A stretch of DNA of 64,000 bases from Hyposmocoma kahamanoa (GCF_003589595.1 NW_020653993.1:6613321-6677320); one strand, 5' to 3'; positions 9,655 through 20,695 are shown, counted from the first letter of the stretch. Notes: a model not told the origin generated them from the sequence alone. Numbers and translations: made by a program.

Positions 9655-10130
9655 AACTACATAATAAGAGCATAGTTCCGTCGAGTTGCCGTCAAAAATT
9701 GAGATGAAATGTCATTCCGATTGGCCAACCCGAATTCGAAACAATTGACGGGTGTCAATTGTTTCACTTCAAACGTCCAGTTTAACTTGAGCTTTACTAA
9801 ACGGATTTACATATTTATTATTTAATTATCAATGAAATGAGATCCCTTTGTTTTTTAATTAGACGTTTTGCTGTGTTTCCCACACCACCGAATGCAACAG
9901 CCTCCGATTGTTGAAGATATTATTTTTATTACAATAAATACAGAATATTTTTCTAATATATCCGAGACGTATACACAGGTCAGTTATTGGCGCTGTACTA
10001 TTTCAGTTTTCTCATTTGTGTAATCAGCGCAAATGAGAGTTGATATTTAAAAGTGATATAAGACCCATTTGCCTGATGAGATTTGCCCTTATTTTGTCTC
10101 TATTTCTGGTTATACATACACTCGATGTCG
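9655..10130 (+). repeat. TIR MITE R3 (CCAGAAA ends, central palindrome)
   Basis: This is one of three copies (also 24893-25378 and 27483-28005). The right end is TCTCTATTTCTGGTTATACA followed by CACTCGAT; the left end is decayed. An internal perfect palindrome has arms GAAACAATTGAC and its complement around GGGT. The body contains CCCACACCACCGAATG and GGCGCTGTACTATTTCAGTT. Confidence 0.8.
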
Positions 10131-11340
10131 TCCAAACACGAAATTAGCCCCGCCGCAGTCCCGCGCCCGACTCGCTCCCGCTCTCTGTGTGTTTCGCACT
10201 TTATGGTAAAAGAAATAGCATATATAGCGTACAAAATCTTTAATTATCAAAATATTAAACTACGTTACGAAGTAACCTATTTTTATGAAAGAATCAAGAA
10301 TTCAACTTAATAAATATCGATTATGACTTTTTTTATGGTAGAAAATTTGATTACACTACACTCGCACAACAAATTTTCAAAAAGTTTCTTTTTTTGGTTT
10401 GACAATTCCAACAATTATTGAAATAGAATTTCATCAAAAGTTAGGTAGGCCTTTATCGTTACGGTGGCATTATTCGCATTAATAATCTTATAATCAAGAA
10501 AGATTGTTAGATTTTTTTGGTTATTAGTTATTATATTACTATATTACATTTACATTTTACTTTTTAATAATGCATACCTGTCTATTATAAAAATGAATGT
10601 ATACTTGTTTGTTAGTCCAATATGCATTGCATTATTAATCTGATTGCGACGGTGATTTTGCGAGTTATTGTATGGACACAATAACTCACAGAAGTTTTGT
10701 CGCTTTAAAAATGATAGATTGATGAGAGCCCACTATTGGGCATGAGTTCCTTGAAGGCATAGGTTCCCAAATTTTTTGGCTCACCGCCCATTCAGGCAAG
10801 ACAAAACAATTTCAACGCCAACCACCACATAAAATATTGGAAACGCATATTTTTTTGATTAACTTAACACAAAAAATCACAAGGAAAGAAATTATATGTT
10901 TGTAGTTTAGTTTATATCGGGATTTTTTTCGAATGCGGTAGCACCCCCTGGACAGCGCCCTAGAACTCTTCAGCGCCCGCTGGGGGGTAGTAAGGACCAC
11001 TTTAGGAAACTATGCTCTAAGGAAAGGGCTAAGGCCCTTCATCACATTAGCCCAAACTGAGTTGTATTTGACACGTTTTCAGTGGCATTGGAATGGATGC
11101 CAGGTACAGCTAGTTTGTTTATACAATACCACACCTTTGGTGTAACAAGGCCACATCAGCAAAATGACAATATTTTTAAAAATATAAAGCTTCTACGAAG
11201 GAAATTAGTCGACAACTTTTTCGCACTTATAATATATCTATTTACATCATTATTTTGACATATTTATACTTGATGCGTACAACGTAACATTTTTACTAAC
11301 CACATAAATACTAATATATGTAATAGTAAGTAGTAAATGT
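10131..11340. other. No gene seen; decayed repeat-like DNA
   Basis: 1.2 kb of AT-rich DNA. The part near 10560-10760 (TATACTTGTTTGTTAGTCC, GAGAGCCCACTATTGGGCAT) looks like old dispersed repeat sequence. No coding region is supported. Confidence 0.4.
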
Positions 11341-11469
11341 AATAGACTGGTTAGTGGGCGGGGTCCACGTTACCTAGCTTATGACCAGACGGTCATATGA
11401 ATGTCAACAGCGCGTCAGTCGTCGTTCAAACGTGATACATGAATATTTTGTGGAAAAAAATAGAAATAT

Positions 11470-11547
11470 GCCGAAGTGTGCCGTTATCATGTCGCGTAAG
11501 AAGCCAAAGTTTAAAAAATATGTCGGGAGTGATTTCATTTCATCGGT
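11470..11547 (+). other. Possible coding exon with a strong splice donor
   Basis: An ATG-started frame encodes MPKCAVIMSRKKPKFKK and continues to FISS, directly before TCGGTAAGTAC, a good donor. The start resembles the first residues of a THAP zinc finger (Met, then Cys at position 4), but the second Cys and the rest of that fold are not visible. It may be a decayed transposase or gene exon. Evidence is weak. Confidence 0.2.
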
Positions 11548-11581
11548 AAGTACTAAAAGTCTGTATCTTTTAATATTTTGA

Positions 11582-12339
11582 ACAACACAATACTATAATT
11601 TCGAAGCAAAACTATTTTCTTACAACCCGGTAATAACAATATACATTGGTTGCTAACCATCGCCGCCGTCAAAAGAACAATTCGAATGACGCTCAATGAA
11701 TTGCTTGCACTAGTGTCGTATTTACACTTGGTACTGGATACGCGTGTTGTAATCAAATTATCGATATGTAGAAACTCTGTATTTAGAAACCCGGTTTTGG
11801 TTTAGTTCAACATTTTTTTTATTATAGCGGTACCAATGTGTAAACATAAATTGTTTACAAATATTTAAAAGCTAATAATTTTGATTACTTAAATGTTTGG
11901 TGCCAATACTCGCAATAGTTTTTAAATTTTTAATTTAAGTAAAAATGATATATTTAAGGATAAAAAGGAAATATAGATGTATCGATAATTTTACAATGCT
12001 CGTAAGCTCGTGGAGTATCAAATGAAGACTTTATGAGATTGAAGATTTTCTTTCCCTTATCTACATGATTCCTATCTCCCTACGTGCTTATTATACGTCA
12101 CCTTCGTCCGCTTGAGTTCTTAGTTTTATCACAGGCATGATTTATTTTTGCAGTTTTTGTATTGATTTTTTTTTAGTTTCTTGCCGGATTCTTTTTAAAG
12201 GAGAAATGGGCTGAAAAAGCTGGATACCTACTAAATGTAGCACCATTTGCTATAGGCATTTTATGACATCACATTAAATTATATATGAATAACAACCGAA
12301 AAATTCTTTATTATATCAAAATAAACTACAGAAGCCTTA
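11582..12339. other. No feature seen
   Basis: AT-rich DNA between the possible exon and the inverted duplication. No open frame or repeat is supported. Confidence 0.45.
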
Positions 12340-12960
12340 AACAGAGTTAATAGAAACTGAATGGTGCCGTGGGTTTGCGACGTAACGAAACTTCAGAGGA
12401 AATTGTTTTGTGTACTGGTATGGTCAAGAGGCATGAAGTTAAGCCATAACAAAAAAAACCTGAGTTAATTAATACAGTACCACAAACTATTGCACTGGTA
12501 ACTCGGACACAAATTATATTTTTGTGAAACGTGCCATCTATCCCTGGTTTTGAGAACTTTTTTGTCGGTATTACCATTTCGCGTGGCATTTTGGGGAAGA
12601 AATTATGGACTTATTTTTTGTAATAAAGTAGTTAATCTTTTATTAGCTTATTACAAATCGGTCGAATCAGTACATTTGATATTAAGAGAACTAAATGTGG
12701 ACCATATCCATACGTAGGTACTGAAATTCTTTTATTGGCGGCTAGATGTCGCTCAATGTTAAGAAACTGATAGTCATAGATATCAGTCCGGTTACGTACT
12801 AATTAGTTGTTAGAGTTTCTTTTAAATATGATTTTATTTCTAGACTTAGCGCTGTTATTATAATTTGAAAAACCTAATTTATTTATTTTATTGAAACATA
12901 ATTAAGTCATTTGAAGAAGCTAACGAATTCTTTTAACTATGGTTTTGTCATTGTTCTTTA
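12340..12960 (-). repeat. Right arm of the large inverted duplication
   Basis: The reverse complement matches 6300-7170 in order but lacks the retroposon there. Landmarks are TACTGGTATGGTCAAGAGGC, TTAATTAATACAGTACCACA, TGGCGGCTAGATGTCGC and GAAGCTAACGAATTC. Divergence is moderate with small indels, so the duplication is not recent. Confidence 0.8.
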
Positions 12961-12971
12961 GTATTATTATA

Positions 12972-13220
12972 TCGTGTCGTGTGGTGTCGTGTCGTGTCGT
13001 GTCGCGCCGTGTCGCGTCGCGTCGTGTCGTGCTATGTTATGCTATGCTATACTATGCTACGCTACGCTATGGTACGCTATGCTACGATAAGCTATACTAA
13101 GCTATGCTAAACTAAACTGCACTAAACGGTACTAAACTGTACTAAACTGTACTAGACTGTACTGTGCTGCACTGCACTACACTACACTATACTATACTAT
13201 ACTATACTATACTATATTAT
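12972..13220 (+). repeat. Pentanucleotide array with drifting unit
   Basis: About 50 five-base units follow each other with little loss of register while the unit changes along the array: GTGTC and GTCGC, then GCTAT and GCTAC, then GCTAA and CTAAA, then CTGTA and CTGCA, then ACTAT, ending in ATATT. Confidence 0.9.
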
Positions 13221-13243
13221 ATTATGACTATTAATTATGAGAC

Positions 13244-13394
13244 ATAAAGGCTCAACTCGTCATGAGGAGTCATGATGACGCGTCATGTTTTTCGCCTATA
13301 GTATATAGTAGTATATCCATCTCTATTTTCGCGTTGTAGTTGTAAAACAGGACGCGACACGACGCTTCGACTCTGCGCCAGTGCGAGTTGAGCC
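13244..13394. repeat. TIR MITE R5, short copy
   Basis: The ends are GGCTCAACTCG and CGAGTTGAGCC. Interior blocks GACGCGTCATGTTTTTCGCC and GACGCTTCGACTCTGCGCCA are shared with the 299-bp copy at 51478-51776. The left terminal repeat is shortened. Confidence 0.8.
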
Positions 13395-13646
13395 TAAGAA
13401 TAATCATTTTATGTTAATATTTTTCAGTGTTATGATTTGCATAAATGCAACAATATTGATTTTGTTAATACAATTATGGGAGTTTATTATTATCATATTT
13501 AGGTAAACATTCAAATGCTTCATTTTATTATAGTAACGAGATCTCGTTTGTTTTTTTGTAATGCTATTTTTTAATTGATAAACAACAGAACATGAGGCTA
13601 AATTGTTTATTTTATGTTTCAGCATATATATTTCATGTTAAATAAT
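13395..13646. other. No feature seen before the assembly gap
   Basis: AT-rich DNA. Open frames running into the gap are artefacts of the N run. Confidence 0.6.
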
Positions 13647-14046
13647 NNNNNNNNNNNNNNNNNNNNNNNNNNNNNNNNNNNNNNNNNNNNNNNNNNNNNN
13701 NNNNNNNNNNNNNNNNNNNNNNNNNNNNNNNNNNNNNNNNNNNNNNNNNNNNNNNNNNNNNNNNNNNNNNNNNNNNNNNNNNNNNNNNNNNNNNNNNNNN
13801 NNNNNNNNNNNNNNNNNNNNNNNNNNNNNNNNNNNNNNNNNNNNNNNNNNNNNNNNNNNNNNNNNNNNNNNNNNNNNNNNNNNNNNNNNNNNNNNNNNNN
13901 NNNNNNNNNNNNNNNNNNNNNNNNNNNNNNNNNNNNNNNNNNNNNNNNNNNNNNNNNNNNNNNNNNNNNNNNNNNNNNNNNNNNNNNNNNNNNNNNNNNN
14001 NNNNNNNNNNNNNNNNNNNNNNNNNNNNNNNNNNNNNNNNNNNNNN
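13647..14046. other. Assembly gap
   Basis: 400 consecutive N. Content unknown. Confidence 1.
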
Positions 14047-14603
14047 CTTCATTCATATTAAAGTCATACGCAGTCATGGCTTTGGCGCGCAGTTTCCGTC
14101 AAGTCACCGTCAGTGATTCACATGATTAAGATGAAGAAAGTCGAGCAAGAATTCGACTTAAATATGTACGTAAGTTATTCGACTTTGGTTAATATTTACA
14201 TAGTTTGTTTCGTAAAGTTCCTATTCGTTTTATGATTTGCATGTAATAATCTTTCGTAGTGTGGTCACATGTGACTTACACAAGGGCAAAGTTTACTATG
14301 AACAAGGACACAGACAAATGATCAATTAATTGGATATCTTTAAGACAATATAGTAGATTATAGTCTAAATTATGAGTGATGCTATGTGATTCCCTTATAT
14401 TAGATGTGCCTGTTTACAAACAACATACAAATGTAAATATAAATAATCCTACATTTATATTGAAAGTTTTGTAATATTATTATAACTAACAACTTTAGGA
14501 CTAAGCCTATGTGTATTTGAGCCGCTATTCTAAGAAGCCAAAATTATGCCGTCGCAACCTATCAATATGGATACAATTATAATTCGCTCTGATGTTGTAA
14601 CCA
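14047..14603. other. 3' flank of gene C, no gene seen
   Basis: AT-rich DNA downstream of the gene C stop. No strong AATAAA stands out next to the stop. Confidence 0.5.
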
Positions 14604-15896
14604 TTAAAAGATGCAGTTATAATAGTCATCAGTATTGTATAACACATATTTTGACCTCGTTTTCTGTCTAAGCTTATTAATATTGTTATCAGGACCGCCA
14701 CCGTTATTATTATTGTTATTATTTTTACGTCTACTACCATTATTGTTGTTGTTGTTGTTATTATTATAACCTCCACCGCCATTATTGTTGTTGTTATTGT
14801 TATTATTACCTCCAACACCATTATTATTATTGTTGTTATTATTATGTCCTCTACCGCCATTATTGTACTTATTACTATAACCTTTACCGCCATTATTATT
14901 ATAACCTCCATCACCAATATTGTTGTTGTTATTATTATTGTTTCCGCCATCACCGTTATTGTTGTTGTTATTATTATTGTTTCCTCCACCACCATTATTG
15001 TTGTTGTTGTTGTTATTATTATAACCTCGGTCGCCATTATTGTTATTGTTGTTATTATTATTACCTCTACCGCCATTATTGTTGTTGTTATTATTGTTAT
15101 TTCCTCTACCGCCATTATTGTTGTTGTTATTATTGTTGTTTCCTCTACCGCCATTGTTGTTGTTGTTATTATTGTTGTTTCCTCTACCGCTATTATTGTT
15201 GTTGTTGTTGTTGTTGTTGTTGTTACCTCGTCCGCCATTATTGTTATTATTATTGTTGTTACCTCGTCCGCCATTATTGTTATTATTATTGTTGTTACCT
15301 CGTCCGCCATTATTGTTGTTATTATTGTTGTTACCTCGTCCGCCATTGTTATTGTTGTTATTATTATTATTATTATAGTAACCACCGCCATTATCAACAT
15401 ACTCATAATAATAGTCATTTCCAATGTCATAATCGTTGAAGTAGTAATTATTGTAATTCCAACCTCGATTGCGGTTGTGTTTATTCTTATTACATGGGTT
15501 GCCGCAATCCATCTTGCACGAATAATAGTTAATTTTGTTATTATAATACTTAATTTTAGGTTTATGCCTTCTAAGTTGATTGTAAGTGTAATTATTGTTA
15601 CCTCTAATGCCCTTTTTATTGCTAATAATATTGTGACCCTTGCCGATTATGTTGTTATTAATATAGTTACCCTTACCGTCCATGTTGTTGTTGTTATTAT
15701 AACTAATACCCAGACCGCCAATGTTGTTGTTATTATTAGTGGAAAACCCACCGCCAATGTTGTTGTTGTTATTAGTGGTAACTCCACCGCCAATGTTGTT
15801 TTTATTATTAGTGGTAACTGCACCATCAATATTATGATTATTTTTAATGTTTCCTCCACCGCCAATTTTGTGTTTCTTATTACTGTTACCCCCACA
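14604..15896 (-). CDS. Gene C Asn/Gly repeat exon (alternative acceptor model)
   Basis: The minus-strand frame is open from 15908 to the stop at 14604. A good acceptor, TTTCTTACAG, ends at 15897, and the next codon is TGT, just as in genes A, B and D. Joined to exon 1 (17121-17059, phase 0) it would give an intact protein of about 451 aa: signal peptide, Cys, about ten Gly-Gly-Gly/Asn blocks, a middle segment with CKMDCGNPC and Tyr-rich sequence, then some 20 blocks of NNNNNNNNNGGRG type, ending in DYYNCIF. Asn codons mix AAT and AAC throughout. This model skips the ruined Cys module at 15897-16110. Without RNA data I cannot say whether it is made. Confidence 0.6.
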   Translation of the reverse strand, partial: CGGNSNKKHKIGGGGNIKNNHNIDGAVTTNNKNNIGGGVTTNNNNNIGGGFSTNNNNNIGGLGISYNNNNNMDGKGNYINNNIIGKGHNIISNKKGIRGNNNYTYNQLRRHKPKIKYYNNKINYYSCKMDCGNPCNKNKHNRNRGWNYNNYYFNDYDIGNDYYYEYVDNGGGYYNNNNNNNNNNGGRGNNNNNNNNGGRGNNNNNNNNGGRGNNNNNNNNGGRGNNNNNNNNNNNSGRGNNNNNNNNNGGRGNNNNNNNNNGGRGNNNNNNNNNGGRGNNNNNNNNNGDRGYNNNNNNNNNGGGGNNNNNNNNNGDGGNNNNNNNNIGDGGYNNNGGKGYSNKYNNGGRGHNNNNNNNNGVGGNNNNNNNNNGGGGYNNNNNNNNNGSRRKNNNNNNNGGGPDNNINKLRQKTRSKYVLYNTDDYYNCIF

Positions 15897-16110
15897 CTGT
15901 AAGAAATGTTATTGTATGATTGTGAGAATCAGCGCATTTGACAACGACACACACGATGTCATAAACTGCTTTGCAGGTTTTCATGCATTTTACTGGGACT
16001 TTACATATATAGAATACAAGGGTAATTACAATAAGACAAGCAGTCTTCTTCGCTGTTATGATAATCCAACGATAAACCGTTTTTTATGACTTTTTGTCGT
16101 TTTCTATACA
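15897..16110 (-). pseudogene. Gene C: degenerate Cys-rich module
   Basis: The ancestral exon start is at 16110 (acceptor TTATTAG, then TGTATAGAAAACGAC, aligned with Cys-Leu-Glu-Lys-Asp of gene B). A TAA follows at codon 9, and a one-base deletion relative to gene B precedes the segment NSEEDCLSYCNYPC. Another frame carries FYICKVPVKCMKTCKAVYDI VC, matching the C-x5-C-x3-C-x7-C core of genes A and B, and a further shift separates this from the Asn/Gly frame. So the module needs at least three repairs and cannot be translated as one exon. Assembly error is possible but would have to hit several sites within 200 bp. Confidence 0.75.
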
Positions 16111-16130
16111 CTAATAAGTGTAAACGAATT

Positions 16131-16810
16131 TTTTAATTTCTTTAAATCGAAATTCATAAGCTCTCATCAGAGTACATGGAAATTAAAGTCTGTAGAATTG
16201 TATTCCTAACACGGTACATTAAAAGGCCGTACAATACAATTATTTGTGACATGGCCACTATGCATTGAAACACTATGCATTGAAACATTATGCATACATA
16301 TACAAAAAAGAAGCCATCAATCCAATTCGAGAAATTAACCATTGGGTTCTAATATTATCTGTTCCTTAAAATATTTATACAGAAATACATGTATAACGAC
16401 GAACTTACGTCTGGGTCGTGGTGGGTTCGTCCCCTAAGTTTTGTGTTGTGCTTTAAGTTAATCAGCTTTGTATGCTTGTAGTGCTGTGGTATAAGGTGTA
16501 CAGATTAATGAAACAAAGTATAGCAAAGATTTCAAGGCTAGATGTGAATTAGATTCGCACGGGAAGGTTTCGTACAAAATCAGAAAGAAAAGTTTAGGTT
16601 TTTTTCGGTTACGGTGAAGCGAGTGAGAGTTTTTTATTTGTAATCTATAAACTAACATCTTCTGCTTAACGTATACTATAATGCATGCCATCGTGGTGAA
16701 AGGATGCCAGCCGATTGTTGCCTAGGATACGTCGGACTTACAGGAAAATAATGGTACGTCGTGCGGGAAGGCTTCTTTCGTGCACACCGCTTTATAACAA
16801 CTTTAAACAT
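16131..16810. other. Intron of gene C, no further feature
   Basis: AT-rich intron sequence. A short phrase near 16750 (GGTACGTCGTGCGGGAAGG) recurs diverged near 47870, which hints at an old dispersed repeat. Confidence 0.4.
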
Positions 16811-16814
16811 AGAT

Positions 16815-17035
16815 AGAACTGCCTCCGTAGCCGAAAGGTTACCACGCCGGATCCCCACGCAGAGGTCCCAGGTTCGATTCTCGGGTCGGGAGAAATATTT
16901 GAAAGGTCTACATTTATTTCTCTCGTGAGTTTGGGTGTAATTTGTAGTGTAGTGTCTACATGTGTGTCCATGGCACCCGCGACATAGTGTTTCCCTAGTG
17001 AGTGTGTGCGTTATTATTGTTACTATTAAAAAATG
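16815..17035 (+). repeat. tRNA-derived SINE (family S2)
   Basis: The tRNA-like head has CCGTAGCCGAAAGGTTACC (A box) and CAGGTTCGATTCTCGGG (B box). The body is CTACATTTATTTCTCTCGTG, AGTTTGGGTGTAATTTG, CCATGGCACCCGCGACATAG. It sits in the intron of gene C in antisense orientation. It is not a functional tRNA, because the head has no complete acceptor stem and the SINE body follows. Confidence 0.85.
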
Positions 17036-17058
17036 GTTGGATATATTTTTTTACTTAC

Positions 17059-17121
17059 CGATGCCGTTATAAGTATTGAAATAGAACTTATTAAAAAGAG
17101 ATTCATCCAAAATAAACCCAT
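17059..17121 (-). CDS. Gene C exon 1: signal peptide
   Basis: The 21 codons from ATG (17121) begin Met-Gly-Leu-Phe-Trp and end Leu-Ile-Thr-Ala-Ser. A GTAAGTAAAA donor follows at 17058, phase 0. Length, phase, donor and hydrophobic profile equal those of genes A and B. The exon is intact although the next Cys-rich module is broken, which suggests the gene is still under some constraint or decayed only recently. Confidence 0.7.
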
Positions 17122-17300
17122 CCTTATTGAACTTGGTGTTACAACTAATGAAATTCAGAAACGTTAAGAATGTTAAATTAAACAACGCTTGTACTGCTAA
17201 TCTGGAAAACTGTGACAACCATTAATACGACATTTGGTTTAATTGCCTCATTAGAAATAACAAGACTGAGTTTATTACCTATATTCAGATACGTTATTAA
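17122..17300 (-). promoter_or_regulatory. Promoter of gene C (conserved family promoter module)
   Basis: On the minus strand: TAATGAGGCAATTA (17253-17240), TATTAATG (17227-17220, 99 bp before the ATG), GTTGTCACAGTTTTCC, then GATTAGCAGTACAAGCGTTG. It is very close to the gene A promoter and less close to that of B, fitting a more recent common origin of A and C. Confidence 0.65.
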
Positions 17301-17339
17301 GGAATGTTTTACTATTCTGAGGAGATTTTCTTTGTAGAA

Positions 17340-20070
17340 AAGTTATTTATCACCCGTCTCGATGCCCGCGACTTTGACCATGTAGAATAAGTAAAGAAGT
17401 TAAGTAAGAAAGCTAAGCCACTGGAAAATAGCTTACAGGGGGCGTACTATGAGCTCTTAGAGCAATTCTATTTAGGTCTGTAAGTTGGATTGCCTGTCAA
17501 ATTCATAAACCTCACAAAAACAATTCACTGTCCATGCAGTTTACGTTCCCCATTCGAAATCCGTTCACCTTTTCTCTCATAGCAAAATCGTATATATATA
17601 ACGTGCCATTTGCCATGCAAATGGCGGTCTCATCTGTAAAAATAAGCAATTCAAAAAAGTTACTCCGTGACAAACTTTTATTAGATTAAGTCACATGTTT
17701 AAGAAATTTCGTTTAAGTTTTATTATATTTTCAGTTTCATAATTATTTGTTATCTATAAAGGCTTTAATAGCCAATTTTATTTGTAAGTCAATGGCCAAT
17801 TGTCAATAAATAAATACTATTAACTATTACGCGTTTTTTGGAAATTTTAGTTCGAGATCGCAATCTTTAAAGTAGTGTTGATAAATTATTGGCATGAAAG
17901 TTATTGCAATTTTTAAATGGAATTTTAATCATTTTGATAATTTTATTACCCGGAAATCGTAAAATAACTTTTAAATAATGCCAAATTTGACTTCAATGCT
18001 ATCAATGAAAATGTACGAATACTAGATACGTTCCAATTATGTTATCAAATTACAAACTCACTCAATTCAAAAAACTCATTCAATGATAATGACTAGAGAC
18101 ATGGCATGTAATTTTGTCGTACGACAAATTGTAAAGTATGATTGCAAAGTTGTTCGATATTACAAAACAACGTAGTAAGTATAATCAACAATAAAATTAA
18201 TAAAAAAATGTAACTTTTCTCATTTTGAACACAATCGGTTAATAGTGCTTGAACGCTCCCAGGATAGTATATCTGTCTATTTCTTTCATGTGATTTAGTA
18301 TGTAGTTCCATCTCGCTCTTGTTAGATATCAGCTAGCCAGCCAGAGACAATAATTAACGTTTCAAAAGTAAAACTCATCATCCTGTCATGCCATTCCCGT
18401 TCAACTTTGTGTAAGGTCATGATACGAAATTAAGCAATTCAGTTTCACCACGTCAAGTGAATTGCATGAAACTTGGCTGGCCGCATATATCCTCATACTA
18501 GTAGTATCCCCTGTACTAGTTACTTGAGAAATGATTGGTTCTCCATACAAACTTTCATTTATTTCTATTATTCTATATTTCATTTTATTTCCCCATTGAG
18601 ATTTATTTTTGTGACAAGAAATAGCCTCCTCCTAGGTCCCATCTAATTCTATTTCCAAATTTGGTTCGGCGGTTAGGGCGTGAAAATGATGCATATAGTT
18701 ACTTTCGCATTTATAATATTTGTTTGTATTAAAAGAAATCCAAAGTATAATACGTATGATAAGATACGACAATCCATGTATCATCTGAGTGACTTTAGAG
18801 TGGGACCCGTGCTCGGCAAAGGGGCTTAATAAGGGGAACACTTTTCATACAAAATTAACAAAATTCTATTAAATTTGACCAACTTCTGCTGTTCCGATTT
18901 CTTTCGTCCCATATAGAAAGAAAGAAAGACACCACAAAAGAAAAAAGAAAACGGACAAAAACATAATCAAAACATTCAACGTAAAACATAAATAAATAAT
19001 TACGAATCAAAATAAAACGTGCTTACATAAGAAAAATTAATTAAATTAAAACACGAACTATTCACACAAATAATAAAAATAACACTAGACATAGAAATAC
19101 TTTATGCGGTGCCAGCCGCGGTAACAAAACGGTCACAAACTCAGTATTTGCTTGAAAACGTAATCCGTTCCGAGCACTGATTTTCAGTTAGTCAAACAAT
19201 GACATGATCCTTTCATGAAACTGAGTCGATCAGAAGTAAAAAAAAATTGATCAATTTTATTAATTTTTACAGACAACTTTCGCTTGACTAAAATATTGAC
19301 TATGCCAAAATTGTTGACACCAAAAAAACTTAATGGTTTCTAAGACAGTTTCCTTGTATCTTCTATGGTTTCGGATTTCCCCATACCCCATTTGAAAAAA
19401 CACTGTCGCCTTCCTTTCTCAAACTCGTATCTCAAAAGCACAAAGCAACTCAAGTGCAAAAAACGCTTTGTTTATACAAATTTTCACGCTGATTTCACAT
19501 CACATTTCCTTCGTATTCACACACTGGCTTCTACCTATTCTTAAAGTAATGCATCCAAATCAACCCTCTTGATAATAAATTTAAAATAAATAGAAATATT
19601 TGCCATCTCCTGAATAATAATCACTCTTCATAAGACACGTGTTTGCGAAAGTAAGGCATTATATTTCGGAGGGAACGAGGATTGCTTTACCCGTAACTTC
19701 AGTTCACTGTAACTTACGCTCGTCCAGCAATTCCTTACTTCCTTATAGCATACGTACATGGCCTAACTTGGTCGCTATTTTATAAAAAAGACTACCCATG
19801 TTACAAAACGTATGAGTTTATGCATTTTGCGGTATCATAATTTTAATGTTCACGTAGCGAACGAAAGACTACTGTTGTGGACTTGTTTCAAAACCTTTTT
19901 TCAGATAATATTTTGTTGTCATACCAACACAAAGCAATACATGTGAACCAAATTCGGCTTTTCACAAAAACCGAAATTTGTCATAAAATTAACGTGGTAA
20001 GTGATTGTAATTTGCGACATTGCGAGCGCATCTGTATCAAAAATAAGTGCGCATTTGACCTTCATCTCAC
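17340..20070. other. Long stretch with no supportable gene
   Basis: About 2.7 kb of AT-rich DNA upstream of gene C and of the LINE fragment at 20075. Open frames are short and atypical. A phrase GTGCCAGCCGCGGTAA at about 19105 resembles a small-subunit rRNA motif but its context does not support rRNA. Confidence 0.4.
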
Positions 20071-20074
20071 CAAA

Positions 20075-20390
20075 TAGAAAGTGACGGTGAGGCCGACGAT
20101 GTAGCATGCACACCTAAATAAAACCTATTCACTCTCGCCTTGAAAAGGTCCAAGTTATGGCTTTCGGGGAACAAGTTCGCAGGCAGGGAATTCCACTCTC
20201 TAGCCGTTCGCCATATAAATGTGGGAGCAAAACGCTTCGTGCAAATCCTGGGAATATCCACAACATAGTGGTGGAATCCCAGTCCACATCTAGTCCCTGA
20301 TGAGGGAAAGAGGTAGGTTTGGGGAATTTATCGCTCCCCTAACGAATAATAAAACGGCCTCGTGAACTTCATTAATTACATTATTTCGTA
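20075..20390 (-). pseudogene. LINE reverse transcriptase C-terminal fragment
   Basis: The minus-strand frame encodes MDIPRICTKRFAPTFIW, RTAREWNSLPANLFPE and FKARVNRFYLG, the usual tail after the RT domain of a Jockey/CR1-group LINE. The same family lies at 2245-2960 and 63440-63650. It is 5'-truncated. Confidence 0.75.
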
Positions 20391-20494
20391 GTTTTACAAA
20401 ATAACTGACTCGTCCAAAGAGACTGCCACAGCCAGCCAGTAATAATAGGCGGTGTCTAAAGCCGCCACAAAGGAATTATTTTTCTTATGATACC

Positions 20495-20695
20495 AAGGAA
20501 CATGATGAACAAGTCGAGCGCCTGCATTGCGGTTGGAGTGCTACTTTGAGCTTTAAATTTACCCTTCAAAACGCAGTAATTTCCACCGCACCTATTTCTA
20601 CTTGACGACAGAAATAGGTAAAGTAACAGCAGTCCTCCCCTGGAGGAACTCTTTCACAAGGAGCTCTAGCGCTACTAAGGTTCTAGCACTGAAAT
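20495..20695 (+). repeat. R1 repeat, internally deleted
   Basis: It starts AACAAGTCGAGCGCCTG, loses the middle, and continues ACTTGACGACAGAAATAGGT to TCACAAGGAGCTCTAG. Confidence 0.7.

Noticed and set aside
12972..13220. CRISPR-like array
   Set aside because: Units are five bases with no spacers, in a eukaryotic genome. It is a simple satellite.
13614..14129. Open frames spanning the N run
   Set aside because: They consist of undetermined residues across an assembly gap.
14844..15902. 352-codon plus-strand frame and a 301-codon shifted minus frame across gene C
   Set aside because: Both are side effects of the Asn codon arrays, which stay open in other frames. Only the Asn/Gly frame matches the family and joins the signal exon.
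19100..19140. GTGCCAGCCGCGGTAA as a small-subunit rRNA or mitochondrial insertion
   Set aside because: Three bases are missing from the universal motif and nothing else around it aligns with rRNA.
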